A stretch of 64,000 bases of DNA. Origin: Paenibacillus amylolyticus (GTDB taxonomy: Bacteria > Bacillota > Bacilli > Paenibacillales > Paenibacillaceae). Position numbers and translations under genes: made by a program. The notes under the pieces are model-generated. The model saw only the letters and a program-made list of their open reading frames with translations. It searched no databases and was not told the origin of the DNA. The stretch is taken from contig NZ_RIAS01000006.1 in NCBI RefSeq assembly GCF_003719335.1, positions 124,001-188,000 on the forward strand, in the 5' to 3' direction. Positions 18,001 to 26,633 of this stretch are shown piece after piece. How positions within the stretch are numbered: position 1 is the stretch's first letter; each line of letters opens with the position of its first letter.

Positions 18001-18029
18001 AAAAGGACCAGGCCCTTTGCCTGCTCCTT
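18001..18029 (-). terminator. Terminator of the 119-residue gene
   Basis: AAGGACCAGGC (18003-18013) and GCCTGCTCCTT (18019-18029) pair with one mismatch; on the minus strand the stem is followed by TTTTTT. Confidence 0.8.
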
Positions 18030-18045
18030 ATCGTTGTTTACACAT

Positions 18046-18405
18046 TCAATCTGCAAGTTTGATCATTTGATGTTCTGACAATACGCCGATGAGCTTTCCT
18101 TCCCCACTGTAGCAATAAATTCGAATCACCAAATGATTCGGCTCTGAACTATTGCTTATCATTTTCAGTTCGCTAATTTCGCATGACACATTCAGATGAT
18201 GAATGACATAACTATTCAATGCTGCACCCGAGCCTGAACCTACATAGAACAAATATCGATACAGTTCTCCGTGATTACCCACTGCACCAACATATACATC
18301 GGTTCCTTCTTCATCCCCAATATAAGCAACCTCCACGTCTATATATCTCACAGGAATAGCTGTCTGAAGCAAATTCTCATGTAATTGAATGATATATGCC
18401 GCCAT
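18046..18405 (-). CDS. Hypothetical 119-residue protein
   Basis: It has a strong AGGAGGG ribosome binding site before its ATG and its own terminator, so it is very likely a real single-gene unit. It has no signal or membrane segment. The sequence is rich in beta-strand-like segments (YIDVEVAYIGDEEGTDVYVGAVG, LVIRIYCYSGEGKLIGVLS). I do not recognise the family. It is transcribed away from the GT4 gene at 18599. Confidence 0.75.
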   Translation of the reverse strand: MAAYIIQLHENLLQTAIPVRYIDVEVAYIGDEEGTDVYVGAVGNHGELYRYLFYVGSGSGAALNSYVIHHLNVSCEISELKMISNSSEPNHLVIRIYCYSGEGKLIGVLSEHQMIKLAD

Positions 18406-18598
18406 CTCTTATCCCTCCTGCGGAGCCTGAGTTCTTCGCCATCCCCCTGTAGACAGGATATGTTTTTTCTCGTCCATCGGCATGTATAATCACCCAAATT
18501 TAAAGATTTGCAACGAAGGCCCGGCCTGAATCCCTGCATACTTCATAGAATAACAGGATAGGAGTTCGGCCTGCGCAGGCCGCGACAAGGAGGTCGTT

Positions 18599-19837
18599 AT
18601 GAGAGTTCTGCTCGTTACGTATTGGGAACTTACACATATGGGAGGCATCTGGACATATATTAAACAGCTCGCCGACAGACTCGCTGCCCTTGGTGTAGAA
18701 GTCGATATCATGGGCACAAACAGCGCCAGAAATGAAGTATATGTCCGTAATCTCAATCGTTCATTCTCGAAAGACCTGGTATGGCCCATGCTGCAAGCCA
18801 AGCTTAATCCAACCGATCTGCCGCAATTCACGGCTGACTCACTGCTGGCCTATTACGAATTGAACAGATATGCTTTTGAAATGGCCGCATCCTATCTTGG
18901 TGTAGAGCATTATGACGTTATTCATGCACAAGACCCCGTTGCAGCTGTAGCGATCAAACGGATTATGAAGCGGAACATACCGCTTGTTACAAGTTACCAT
19001 GGAGCTCTCGCTCGGGAAGCGTTCTACGATGAGCAAAATTCCAACCCACAGTTAACACTATCTACCTATTTGCAATCCAAACGCGGACGTTATTTTCTCT
19101 CACTTGAGCAGCGAAGCGCAGCGCAGTCCGAGCTAATACTCGTGTCGAGTCACTGGATTAAAAGCACGGTGACTGAACTTGGCTTGCCAGAGTCCAAATT
19201 TAGACAGATTCCGTATGCCGTCGATCTGCCAGCTTATCGTAAAGCAGCTGCTTCCAAATTCCCTCACCGTGCACCTGCGGGTAAAAAGGTCATTGCTTTT
19301 ACTGGAAGACTGGAATATATCAAAGGAGTACATGTACTAATCAAGGCGCTCGCTAACCTGAAGACAATACGTTCGGATTGGGTATGCTGGATTGCTGGAG
19401 AAGGCAATCTGCGAGATGAATTGCTTGGTCAAGCTTCCGAGGCTGGTATTGCTGCAGATATCGTATTCTGGGGCAAACTGGACAACATTCCTTCCTTCCT
19501 CAAGCATGCAGATATCTATGTACAACCCAGCCTTCAGGATACACAGCCCTTTTCCGTTACCGAAGCACAACTTGCAGGAGTACCCGTTATCGTCAGCGGT
19601 ACAGCAGGCATGCCCGAAATGGTCGAACCGGGGCACACCGGGTGGGTCGTTCCCACGCAGGATGCCGATTCACTCAGCGAGCTACTGCATGCGCTGCTTG
19701 AAGATGATGCAACTCGCAAAAAGGTAGGTGCCGCCGCCAAATCCTGGGCTGAACAACATCGTTCTCTGGAAGAAATGGGACTGCGTACGCTGCATGTGTA
19801 TCAAGAAGCCATCTATAGAGGAGGACTCCGGTCATGA
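18599..19837 (+). CDS. GT4 glycosyltransferase
   Basis: A 412-residue GT-B enzyme with a textbook AAGGAGG ribosome binding site. The N-terminal half contains GGIWTYIKQLADRLAALGVEVDI and HYDVIHAQDP; the C-terminal half has IAFTGRLEYIKGVHVLIKAL and the nucleotide-sugar site QPFSVTEAQLAGVPVIVSGTAGMPEMV. Family 4 members transfer hexoses from nucleotide sugars to surface glycans. The stop overlaps a small downstream gene as ATGA, so the two form a unit. The acceptor is unknown. Confidence 0.92.
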   Translation: MRVLLVTYWELTHMGGIWTYIKQLADRLAALGVEVDIMGTNSARNEVYVRNLNRSFSKDLVWPMLQAKLNPTDLPQFTADSLLAYYELNRYAFEMAASYLGVEHYDVIHAQDPVAAVAIKRIMKRNIPLVTSYHGALAREAFYDEQNSNPQLTLSTYLQSKRGRYFLSLEQRSAAQSELILVSSHWIKSTVTELGLPESKFRQIPYAVDLPAYRKAAASKFPHRAPAGKKVIAFTGRLEYIKGVHVLIKALANLKTIRSDWVCWIAGEGNLRDELLGQASEAGIAADIVFWGKLDNIPSFLKHADIYVQPSLQDTQPFSVTEAQLAGVPVIVSGTAGMPEMVEPGHTGWVVPTQDADSLSELLHALLEDDATRKKVGAAAKSWAEQHRSLEEMGLRTLHVYQEAIYRGGLRS

Positions 19838-20004
19838 CCCTGCTTGTTCCAAGCGATCTGTATAATCGCTGGTTTTCGGTTCCCGTCTCCACGCCTCACA
19901 TTGAGGTGGACTATGAGATCATGAACACCCTGATGCAAAAACTTCCGAAAGGATATGTATTTCCCGATCCGGTATCCATAGCTATTCTGAATGAAAAGGA
20001 CTAA
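19834..20004 (+). CDS. Small 56-residue protein coupled to the GT4 gene
   Basis: This short frame begins inside the GT4 stop (ATGA) with GGAGG 9 bases upstream and ends 52 bases before a terminator. The product starts MTLLVPSDLYNRW and ends SIAILNEKD; it has no membrane segment. Coupling, ribosome binding site and terminator support translation. Its size and position suggest a partner or regulator of the glycosyltransferase, but the function is unknown. Confidence 0.65.
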   Translation: MTLLVPSDLYNRWFSVPVSTPHIEVDYEIMNTLMQKLPKGYVFPDPVSIAILNEKD

Positions 20005-20055
20005 AAGATTAAGGTCCGGTATCCTCTTTCAAGGCTAATGTGCAAGCATCTACAC

Positions 20056-20092
20056 AAAGAAGCCACAGATCTAAATCTGCAGCTTCTTTTTT
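20056..20092 (+). terminator. Terminator of the GT4/small-gene unit
   Basis: Arms AAAGAAGC (20056-20063) and GCTTCTTT (20082-20089) enclose an inner CAGAT/ATCTG stem, followed by TTTTTT. Confidence 0.88.
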
Positions 20093-20211
20093 CATACTCT
20101 ACTCATACTTCAACACTTTTTCTAATTAGTGCTCTATCTTTATGCTATTCTACTTTATACTTTCTTCTCTCTTTTTCTCGAATCATCCCTGCATTCTTCC
20201 ATCGAGCCCCC

Positions 20212-20766
20212 TTAATCGGATGCCAACTTCGAATACATATACAGATCATTAAACGTGTCCCTCGAACCTGGTTCTGCTCCACTTCCTGCTCTCTCGTAAC
20301 CTCTCAGGGTTCCTTCCCGCACGAAGTCCAGCTTCTCCAGCAGTTTAATAGAGCTCACGTTACGAGGATCAACTTTTGCCTCAATCCGATTGAGTTGCAA
20401 TGCAGAGAAGCCATGAGTTAATAGAGCAGAAACAGCCTCCATTGCATATCCTCTACCCCAGTAGGCTTTGGCCAGATCGTACCCGATCTCGGCTCTAGCT
20501 TGTTCACCATCAAGGTAGTTATAACCGCATGAGCCCATAATTGTGCCTGACTCCCTTTCCATGATGGAGAACCGGATGGCCTGCTTTTTCTCAGCCAGAT
20601 CGGCGAGCAACTGAATCATCTCTAGCGCTTGTTTTTCATCCGAGAACGGGGAAATATTCATAAACCTGGCGACCTCTGGGTCAGACCATACCCTAAAGAG
20701 CTCAGTCGAGTCAGATGCTTTCATTTGACGTAAATGTAGTCTGGGCGTGTGTAATTCAGTAATCAA
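20212..20766 (-). CDS. GNAT acetyltransferase (RimJ/RimL-like)
   Basis: About 184 residues with the GNAT fold: LHTPRLHLRQM at the N-terminus, the acetyl-CoA loop in EIGYDLAKAYWGRGYAMEAV, and NRIEAKVDPRNVSSIKLLEKLDFVREG near the end. Such proteins acetylate N-termini or small amines. The start is taken as TTG at 20766, because GGAGG is 8 bases upstream of it and lies inside the longer frame that opens at 20781. It is a single gene. The substrate cannot be told. Confidence 0.9.
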   Translation of the reverse strand: MITELHTPRLHLRQMKASDSTELFRVWSDPEVARFMNISPFSDEKQALEMIQLLADLAEKKQAIRFSIMERESGTIMGSCGYNYLDGEQARAEIGYDLAKAYWGRGYAMEAVSALLTHGFSALQLNRIEAKVDPRNVSSIKLLEKLDFVREGTLRGYERAGSGAEPGSRDTFNDLYMYSKLASD

Positions 20767-20894
20767 TACGTTAACCTCCATTATGATTAGTTATTAGTCT
20801 GGTTATCCAATATTGATATCTGCGCATAATTCAGTCCCTTCTATGTACAAGTCACCGTTCATTATACAGGAATTTCGCTATCTCATCCCTCTCC

Positions 20895-20947
20895 AAAAAA
20901 GAGCGGCACCCTGCAGCATTTTCACACTGCTACTCAGGCGTTCGCTC
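20895..20947 (-). terminator. Terminator of the long glycosylation operon
   Basis: On the minus strand GAGCG (20947-20943) pairs with CGCTC (20905-20901), with an inner AGCA/TGCT stem, followed by TTTTTT. It lies about 80 bases after the last GT2 gene. Confidence 0.75.
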
Positions 20948-21025
20948 CCCATGTTCCGTATTTCAGCTACTCATCCTGCTGACCCATGTTGCTCTGCTAG
21001 ATAGACCTGCAATCGCAATCATCCA

Positions 21026-21742
21026 TCATTTCCAATACCCACCAACGTGCAGCAAGTTCAGCAGGATTGGACGATGTTTCTCCTGAACACGTTCCATCTC
21101 CGCGACCAGTTCCTTGAAATGACGTTTCGTTCCCATCGACTCGTGCAGACGGTAACACATTAGAGGTTCATTGAAATAAAACAGCTCATACAGCGGGAAC
21201 AGCCTCAGCCACATCTCATAATCATGCGTATACCGAAAATCCGTGTCGAACACCCCGAAGCGCCCAAACGCCTCCATCTCCACCATTACCGTACATCCAT
21301 TAATCGGGCATCCTTCCATCAGTACCTGCAGCATCTCCAGACGGCTTCCCACCTCAGGCTGTACCGTGTCCAGCCATTCACCATGTTCATTGATGTAATG
21401 ATATGCCCCATGACAGAACGACGCTTTGACATCAAGCATAAACTTCAACTGTTTTTCCACCCGGTTCAGCAACATCACATCATCCGAGCTGAGCCAGACA
21501 AAATAGTCCCCTGTTGCATGTTTGATACCTTCGTTGAGCGCGGTCGCTGTGCCGCCATTCTCTTTGCGAATGTACTGAATCTCATCCATAAACGGTTGCA
21601 ACCGCTCCACATGTTTGGTCGATCCATCATCCACCACGATCACCTCAATATGCGGATACGTCTGGTGAAGGGCACTGTGAACGGCCTGCTCGATATATGG
21701 ACAATTATAAAAAGGAATCACGATCGAAACCTTCGGCTCCAT
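21026..21742 (-). CDS. GT2 glycosyltransferase, last gene of the spore-type operon
   Basis: A 238-residue GT-A enzyme: VSIVIPFYNCPYIEQAVHSAL, VVDDGSTKHVERL, ENGGTATALNEGIKHATGDYFVWLSSDD (donor site with the DD metal pair), and YTHDYEMWLRL. It is a close paralogue of the next gene upstream (22015-22731), also 238 residues, pointing to a tandem duplication. The ATG at 21742 aligns with the paralogue's start; AAGGGG lies 8 bases upstream. A 272-base gap separates them, within which I see no gene. Confidence 0.93.
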   Translation of the reverse strand: MEPKVSIVIPFYNCPYIEQAVHSALHQTYPHIEVIVVDDGSTKHVERLQPFMDEIQYIRKENGGTATALNEGIKHATGDYFVWLSSDDVMLLNRVEKQLKFMLDVKASFCHGAYHYINEHGEWLDTVQPEVGSRLEMLQVLMEGCPINGCTVMVEMEAFGRFGVFDTDFRYTHDYEMWLRLFPLYELFYFNEPLMCYRLHESMGTKRHFKELVAEMERVQEKHRPILLNLLHVGGYWK

Positions 21743-22014
21743 CCGGGCATCCCCTTCCTCCTCAAATCTCTGCAAACTCTTGCGTCTCCTCTAGTATATG
21801 AAGGTTTCAACCAACCGTATCGGGCATTCACAGCAGGGTGAACGTACATTTTGCGAGCGTATCGCAGAACCATCACAGCCTCAGGCATTTTCATACACAT
21901 AGAGCTTATGATCATGCATTTATCCCTTTCCATAGCCTTTCTCTCTCTTACAAAAGGCTGCGCCAAAGAGGCCGCTAATCAGCACGCAGCGCGGCTTCAT
22001 AACGGCCTCCTTCG

Positions 22015-22731
22015 CTACCCGCCAAGCGCAGCAATACGCTGCATTAACGGTTCGCGATACCTTGACCAGACCATGGACGCTTCTCTGCCAATCACGTCCG
22101 CATGACGCACCGATCCCATCCCCCCATGCCAGCGATAAGCCGTAAGCGGCTCATTCAGGTACGGGAAGCGATGACCATTAAGCAGTATCCGCATCCAGAG
22201 ATCCAGATCATGCGTATAAGGCAACAGTTCATCAAACAGCCCTACACCGCTAAACAGATCCTTACGGATCATGACCGTACATCCGTTGACCGGATTACCG
22301 CCATTAAAACGGCGTAAACAATCCAGCTCAGACATCGGCTCAGGCCCGCCATGCATTTTGGTAACCGCCGAATGTTCATTGATATAGTGAAAATTGGTAT
22401 GCGAGACCAAAACATTTTCACGTTGCATGAATTCAAGCTGGTAACGAATTTTGTCAGGATAAAAGAAATCATCCGAGCTCAGCCAAGCCACATAATCACC
22501 CGAGGCATGCCGAATGCCGTGGTTCAGTGCGGAGGCGGTGCCGCCGTTGCTTTTGCCAAGTACATTAATCCGTGGCAGATAAGGCTGGAGCAGCTCCGCA
22601 TGTCTTGTGGAGCCGTCGTCGACAACAATGATCTCCACCTCAGCATACGTCTGATCCAGCGCACTTTGAATCGCCATCGGCACGTAAGGACAATTGTAGA
22701 ACGGAATCACAATGGATACACGCGGATTCAT
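22015..22731 (-). CDS. GT2 glycosyltransferase, tandem paralogue
   Basis: A 238-residue GT-A enzyme with VSIVIPFYNCPYVPMAIQSAL, VVDDGSTRHAELLQPY, SNGGTASALNHGIRHASGDYVAWLSSDD, and NGCTVMIRKDLF shared in form with its neighbour. The ATG overlaps the preceding stop as ATGA and has GGGAGG 8 bases upstream. It probably adds one sugar of the polymer whose precursors are made by the dehydratase, reductase and epimerase genes just upstream. Confidence 0.93.
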   Translation of the reverse strand: MNPRVSIVIPFYNCPYVPMAIQSALDQTYAEVEIIVVDDGSTRHAELLQPYLPRINVLGKSNGGTASALNHGIRHASGDYVAWLSSDDFFYPDKIRYQLEFMQRENVLVSHTNFHYINEHSAVTKMHGGPEPMSELDCLRRFNGGNPVNGCTVMIRKDLFSGVGLFDELLPYTHDLDLWMRILLNGHRFPYLNEPLTAYRWHGGMGSVRHADVIGREASMVWSRYREPLMQRIAALGG

Positions 22732-23669
22732 CCTGTCGTCCTCCCTTGCTGGGTACGAACATCACTCAAAATATCGCGCAGCGATGTCTCAAATGAGATC
22801 TGCGGTTGCCAGCCCAATTTGCGCAGTTCCAACATTTCCTCCTGTTTCCCTGCTCCATCCGGCCCAGATGAAGTACCATCCCAGCGGATCGGTACTTTGG
22901 CTTCTGTCATCGACAACAGCAGATCAGCGATCTCGCCAAGGCTCCGTTCCACCCCGGACACCACCGGATACACTGTACCGCTGGTGCCATGTACCAGTAA
23001 GGCAGCATACGCGCGAACCGCGTCCCGTACATCTAGAAAATCACGTGTATTATCTCGCCCGGATAGTCGAAACGCTTCTGTTTTGCCCGTCTGCTCACAA
23101 GCAACCACATGGCGGGCAAGCAGAGAGCAGATGCCTGTAGAGGGTCCGGCACCAATCAGATTGCCCGGTTCGGCTAGCATGATCTGCTGACCGAACAGGG
23201 ACATCCAAGACAGCGACACCATCTCTTCCAGCGCTTTGCTCAAGCTGTAAGGATGAGGTGGCTGAGGTATGCGCCCAGGTTCAGGTGTATACTTAAGCCT
23301 GGAGCCTACAATCACCGTCCGCGCCTTCGGACATATGCGTAGAGCATCCAGAAGGTACAGCACCGCCATCACGTTTGTTTCGAGCACTAACAGTGGATCA
23401 GCCCAGGAATCCGGCACCGAGTTTTTGCCGGCGAGATGTAGCACATAATCCGGCTCAATCTCCTGAATCAGTTCACGAACTTGATCCTTATTATTGAGAT
23501 CACAGACATGTACATCCACGTTTTTACCAAACGAATACACATCCGGCCGCCTTACAACAGCCACAACATCCGCACCGGCTCCTTGAAAATAGGTTACAGC
23601 ATGTCGTCCTGTAAAACCGGAGGCGCCTGTAATCAGTACTTTTTTGCCCGTCAGCTCTGCTCCATCCAT
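22728..23669 (-). CDS. NAD-dependent sugar epimerase/dehydratase (extended SDR)
   Basis: A 313-residue extended short-chain dehydrogenase. The Rossmann motif is GASGFTG near residues 15-21, DVHVCDLNNKDQV gives the acidic adenine contact, HLAGKNSV is the NAG-like segment, and YSLSK is the YxxxK catalytic pair. It resembles GDP-mannose 4,6-dehydratase/GDP-4-keto-6-deoxy-mannose reductase relatives more than GalE. It overlaps the upstream RmlD-like gene by 19 bases and the downstream GT2 by 4. It probably makes one nucleotide sugar of the cluster; the exact sugar is unknown. Confidence 0.87.
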   Translation of the reverse strand: MDGAELTGKKVLITGASGFTGRHAVTYFQGAGADVVAVVRRPDVYSFGKNVDVHVCDLNNKDQVRELIQEIEPDYVLHLAGKNSVPDSWADPLLVLETNVMAVLYLLDALRICPKARTVIVGSRLKYTPEPGRIPQPPHPYSLSKALEEMVSLSWMSLFGQQIMLAEPGNLIGAGPSTGICSLLARHVVACEQTGKTEAFRLSGRDNTRDFLDVRDAVRAYAALLVHGTSGTVYPVVSGVERSLGEIADLLLSMTEAKVPIRWDGTSSGPDGAGKQEEMLELRKLGWQPQISFETSLRDILSDVRTQQGRTTG

Positions 23670-24478
23670 AATGCCAGCTCCTTCAGCATAGTTGAATAGT
23701 CCGGCAGGTTTGTCTTCACATCCTCACGGGTGGATACCAGCGTGCGATCCTGTACCATGCTATCATCCGGTATAATCTTCACATCCTGTTTGTTCCAGAC
23801 CTGCTGGAACAGAACAAGCAGATCATGTTTGCTGACTGGTTCAGGATGAGCAAGATGGATCAGGCCACTGACTGGAGAATCCAGATAATGGTCTACCCAT
23901 TTGGCAAGCTCAAGCGTGGTTACGCCATTCCAGAAGACACGAGTATACCCGCCAACCTCACCTGTGCTGGACATAAACCACTGCATCAGACCGATACCAC
24001 CCTGCCGGATTTCAGGTCCAATAATGGAAGTCCGTATCGTCAAATGTCCTTCATCCTGTATTTCACCGAGTGCTTTCGTAATCGCATAGGAGGACGTGCC
24101 GTCTGTCACATCATCCTCCCGATATGCCCCGCGATCTCCGCTGAACACACAATCTGTGCTGATATGGATTAGACGTGCACCGATGGAATCGGCCATCCGC
24201 CGCAGACGATGCGGCAGAAAACCGTTGATATGATAGGCGCCAATCTTATCCTCATCCGCGAAGCTGTTCAGCACACCAACCGCATTAATGACGACGTCCG
24301 GGTGCACCGCTTCTACAAGCCTGTCGACCATGAAGCTGTCATTCACATCCAGGATCAAACCATTCGGGTCAGTCACGTCCCGCGTGGTGTAGAAGACACT
24401 GTGCACACCTTGACGGCGGAAATAGTCGACCAGAATATGGCCGGCCATTCCGTTTCCCCCAAGAATCAGCAGCTTCAT
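23651..24478 (-). CDS. RmlD-like nucleotide-sugar reductase
   Basis: A 275-residue SDR with LLILGGNGMAGHILVDYF at the N-terminus, ISTDCVFSGDRGAYREDD (typical RmlD/FnlB stretch) and YAITKALGE as the YxxxK pair. Set between a CapE/FnlA-like dehydratase and an FnlC-like epimerase, it fits the C-4 reductase step of UDP-FucNAc synthesis. However, the usual enzyme of that step (CapF/FnlB) is about 370 residues with a C-terminal cupin domain, which is missing here. GGAGGG precedes the ATG by 8 bases, and ATGA overlaps the upstream gene. Confidence 0.85.
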   Translation of the reverse strand: MKLLILGGNGMAGHILVDYFRRQGVHSVFYTTRDVTDPNGLILDVNDSFMVDRLVEAVHPDVVINAVGVLNSFADEDKIGAYHINGFLPHRLRRMADSIGARLIHISTDCVFSGDRGAYREDDVTDGTSSYAITKALGEIQDEGHLTIRTSIIGPEIRQGGIGLMQWFMSSTGEVGGYTRVFWNGVTTLELAKWVDHYLDSPVSGLIHLAHPEPVSKHDLLVLFQQVWNKQDVKIIPDDSMVQDRTLVSTREDVKTNLPDYSTMLKELALWMEQS

Positions 24479-25461
24479 GATAGAAACCCTCCGCGCTTCA
24501 GAATTTCACGAATCTCCTCTTTGGTCATGAGTTGGTGCTCAGAACTAAAGCTGCTGTATGGCACCGGTGGGCAGTTGGTGTAATGCTCACGCAATCCTGG
24601 AATGCCGAGCGTAGGCAAAATGACCAGATACTGTTCGTCGTAGACAACCGTCGTCATGCTCTCGAATTCACTCATCAGAATTTCATGGATTTTCTCACCC
24701 GGACGAACGCCGCGTTCTACAATCGCTACGTTTTCCACACCGGAATCTTCAATGAGAACCTCGGCAAGATCGACAATCTTGCATGTTGGCATCGTCATGA
24801 CAAAGATTTCGCCGCCAACACTTTCTACCGAAGCTTTGAACAGTAGTTTAATCGCGTCCTTGAGTGTAAGGAAGAACCGGGTCATGCCCATATCTGTAAT
24901 GGATACCTGACCTTTTTGGCGAATTTGGTTTTTGAACAGATGCACAACACTGCCGTTCGTACCAAGCACATTGCCGCCCCGTACCGTGACAAACTTCGTA
25001 TCACTATGAAGCAGGTTCGCATAAACAATCAATTTCTCACCAATCGCCTTGGTCATTCCATAGAAGTTCGAAGGATTGGCCGCTTTGTCGGTCGAAATAT
25101 AAATGACTTTTTTCACTTTATTTTCAATTGCCGCTTCGATGACATTCTGTGTGCCGATCACGTTTGTTTTGAGTGCTTCATAAGGCTGGTCTTCACATAC
25201 CGGTACATGCTTGAGTGCTGCCAGATGGAAAACATAGTCCACATGCTGGCAGGCTGCCGTCAAGGCATCTTTGTCACGAATATCACCAATGCGGAAATGA
25301 AGGCGCGGGTCTTCAAAATCACGGCTCATCGCTACCTGGCTGGACTCGTTGCGAGAGTACACAATAATTTCTTTTGGCTGCTGAGGCAACAGTTGAGCGA
25401 CAAGCTCATACCCCCATGATCCCGTACCGCCAGTCACGAGTATACGCTTATTTTCAAACAT
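24475..25461 (-). CDS. CapE/FnlA-like UDP-GlcNAc 4,6-dehydratase (5-epimerase)
   Basis: About 328 residues. ILVTGGTGSWGYELV is the cofactor loop, then HLAALKHVPVCEDQPYEALKTNVIGTQNV, and STDKAANPSNFYGMTKA with the YxxxK pair. These are characteristic of the FlaA1/CapE group, which starts conversion of UDP-GlcNAc to 6-deoxy-HexNAc sugars. The ATG at 25461 has GGAGGG 7 bases upstream; the frame is open 27 codons further but without a site. It overlaps the epimerase gene by 8 bases. CapE is favoured over FlaA1 because of the FnlC-like neighbour. Confidence 0.88.
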   Translation of the reverse strand: MFENKRILVTGGTGSWGYELVAQLLPQQPKEIIVYSRNESSQVAMSRDFEDPRLHFRIGDIRDKDALTAACQHVDYVFHLAALKHVPVCEDQPYEALKTNVIGTQNVIEAAIENKVKKVIYISTDKAANPSNFYGMTKAIGEKLIVYANLLHSDTKFVTVRGGNVLGTNGSVVHLFKNQIRQKGQVSITDMGMTRFFLTLKDAIKLLFKASVESVGGEIFVMTMPTCKIVDLAEVLIEDSGVENVAIVERGVRPGEKIHEILMSEFESMTTVVYDEQYLVILPTLGIPGLREHYTNCPPVPYSSFSSEHQLMTKEEIREILKRGGFLS

Positions 25462-26551
25462 GTATTTTCCCTCCAAGCAGAAATTTGACCACTTTACTGG
25501 ACACATCTGTTGCCTTGTAACCTTGCGGACAATCCCAGTCATTTGGCAGTTTGGTCATCACGTTCACACAATCCGCTATTCTCGCGGCATCCAGGCCGGA
25601 GACCACATTGCTGCCACAGTCTACCGTTTCGGGACGTTCTGTCGTGCGACGCATCGTTACGGTAGGCACCCCCATAATGCAGCATTCCTCCTGAACTGTC
25701 CCGCTGTCTGTGAGCGCACAGCGTGCATGTCGCTCCAACATGACAAAGTCAAAAAATCCAAACGGCTCATGGAATTCCACCAGCGGATGCATCTCCAGCT
25801 GCAGATGTTCGGCAATGCGAATCGCTGTTCGCGGATGAATGCTGCATATCACGCGTTGCCCATGTTCCTCCGCGACTTGATTCAGCCCTTGCATAATCTC
25901 CAGTAGATGAGGAGGGTGATCGACATTTTCAGCCCGATGAGCGGTAACGAGAAAATATTGTCCGGGCTTCAGCTTGAGCTTCTTCAAAATTTTGCTGGCA
26001 TTGACCTGTGGAGCGTAATGTTCCATCACCTCGTAGATCGGATTGCCCGTAAGCACAATGCGGCGGCTGGGCACACCTTCACTGACAAGATGTTTTTTGC
26101 TTTGTTCGGTGTAAGGCATGTTAATAGTCGAGATTGCATCAATCACGCGTCGGTTTTTCTCCTCCGGCACATCCAGATCGAAGCAGCGATTGCCAGCCTC
26201 CATATGAATTACCGGGATGCCCATACGTTCAGCAAGTACCGCACACAAAGCGCTATTGGTGTCTCCAAGCAGGAGCAATTTGTCAGGTTTCTCCTGCAGA
26301 ATCAAATCTTCCATCTGAGTAAACATGGAGGACAGCTGTCGCCCCAATGAGGCGGCTTCATCCTGAAGAACGTAATCCGGGGCACGCAGACCCATTTCCT
26401 TGAAAAAAAGACCGCTGAGACTTTCTGTGAAGTTCTGTCCCGTGTGCACCAGAATATGTTTGGACGCATACTGGTCCAGCTTGGAAATGATCAGGCTGAG
26501 TCGAATAATCTCAGGTCTCGTACCCAGCACCGTCATGATCTTCATCGTCAT
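25454..26551 (-). CDS. FnlC/CapG-like UDP-HexNAc 2-epimerase
   Basis: A 365-residue epimerase of the WecB superfamily. IMTVLGTRPEIIRLSLIISKLDQ and VHTGQNFTESLSGLFF match the CapG/FnlC type rather than classical WecB. Further motifs are LLLGDTNSALCAVLAERMGIPVIHMEAGNRC and TDSGTVQEECCIMGVPTVTMRRTTERPETV. It would perform the last step to UDP-L-FucNAc, completing a three-enzyme set with the next two genes. The start at 26551 or the ATG at 26545 are both possible; AGAAGG is upstream. Confidence 0.9.
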   Translation of the reverse strand: MTMKIMTVLGTRPEIIRLSLIISKLDQYASKHILVHTGQNFTESLSGLFFKEMGLRAPDYVLQDEAASLGRQLSSMFTQMEDLILQEKPDKLLLLGDTNSALCAVLAERMGIPVIHMEAGNRCFDLDVPEEKNRRVIDAISTINMPYTEQSKKHLVSEGVPSRRIVLTGNPIYEVMEHYAPQVNASKILKKLKLKPGQYFLVTAHRAENVDHPPHLLEIMQGLNQVAEEHGQRVICSIHPRTAIRIAEHLQLEMHPLVEFHEPFGFFDFVMLERHARCALTDSGTVQEECCIMGVPTVTMRRTTERPETVDCGSNVVSGLDAARIADCVNVMTKLPNDWDCPQGYKATDVSSKVVKFLLGGKIHV

Positions 26552-26633
26552 CCCTGCCTTCTGTCGTGTGTTAGAAACCCCTTTTCTTGTATTAAAGTCC
26601 CTCTCTTTTAACGTGCATTATGAACCTTGTCTA

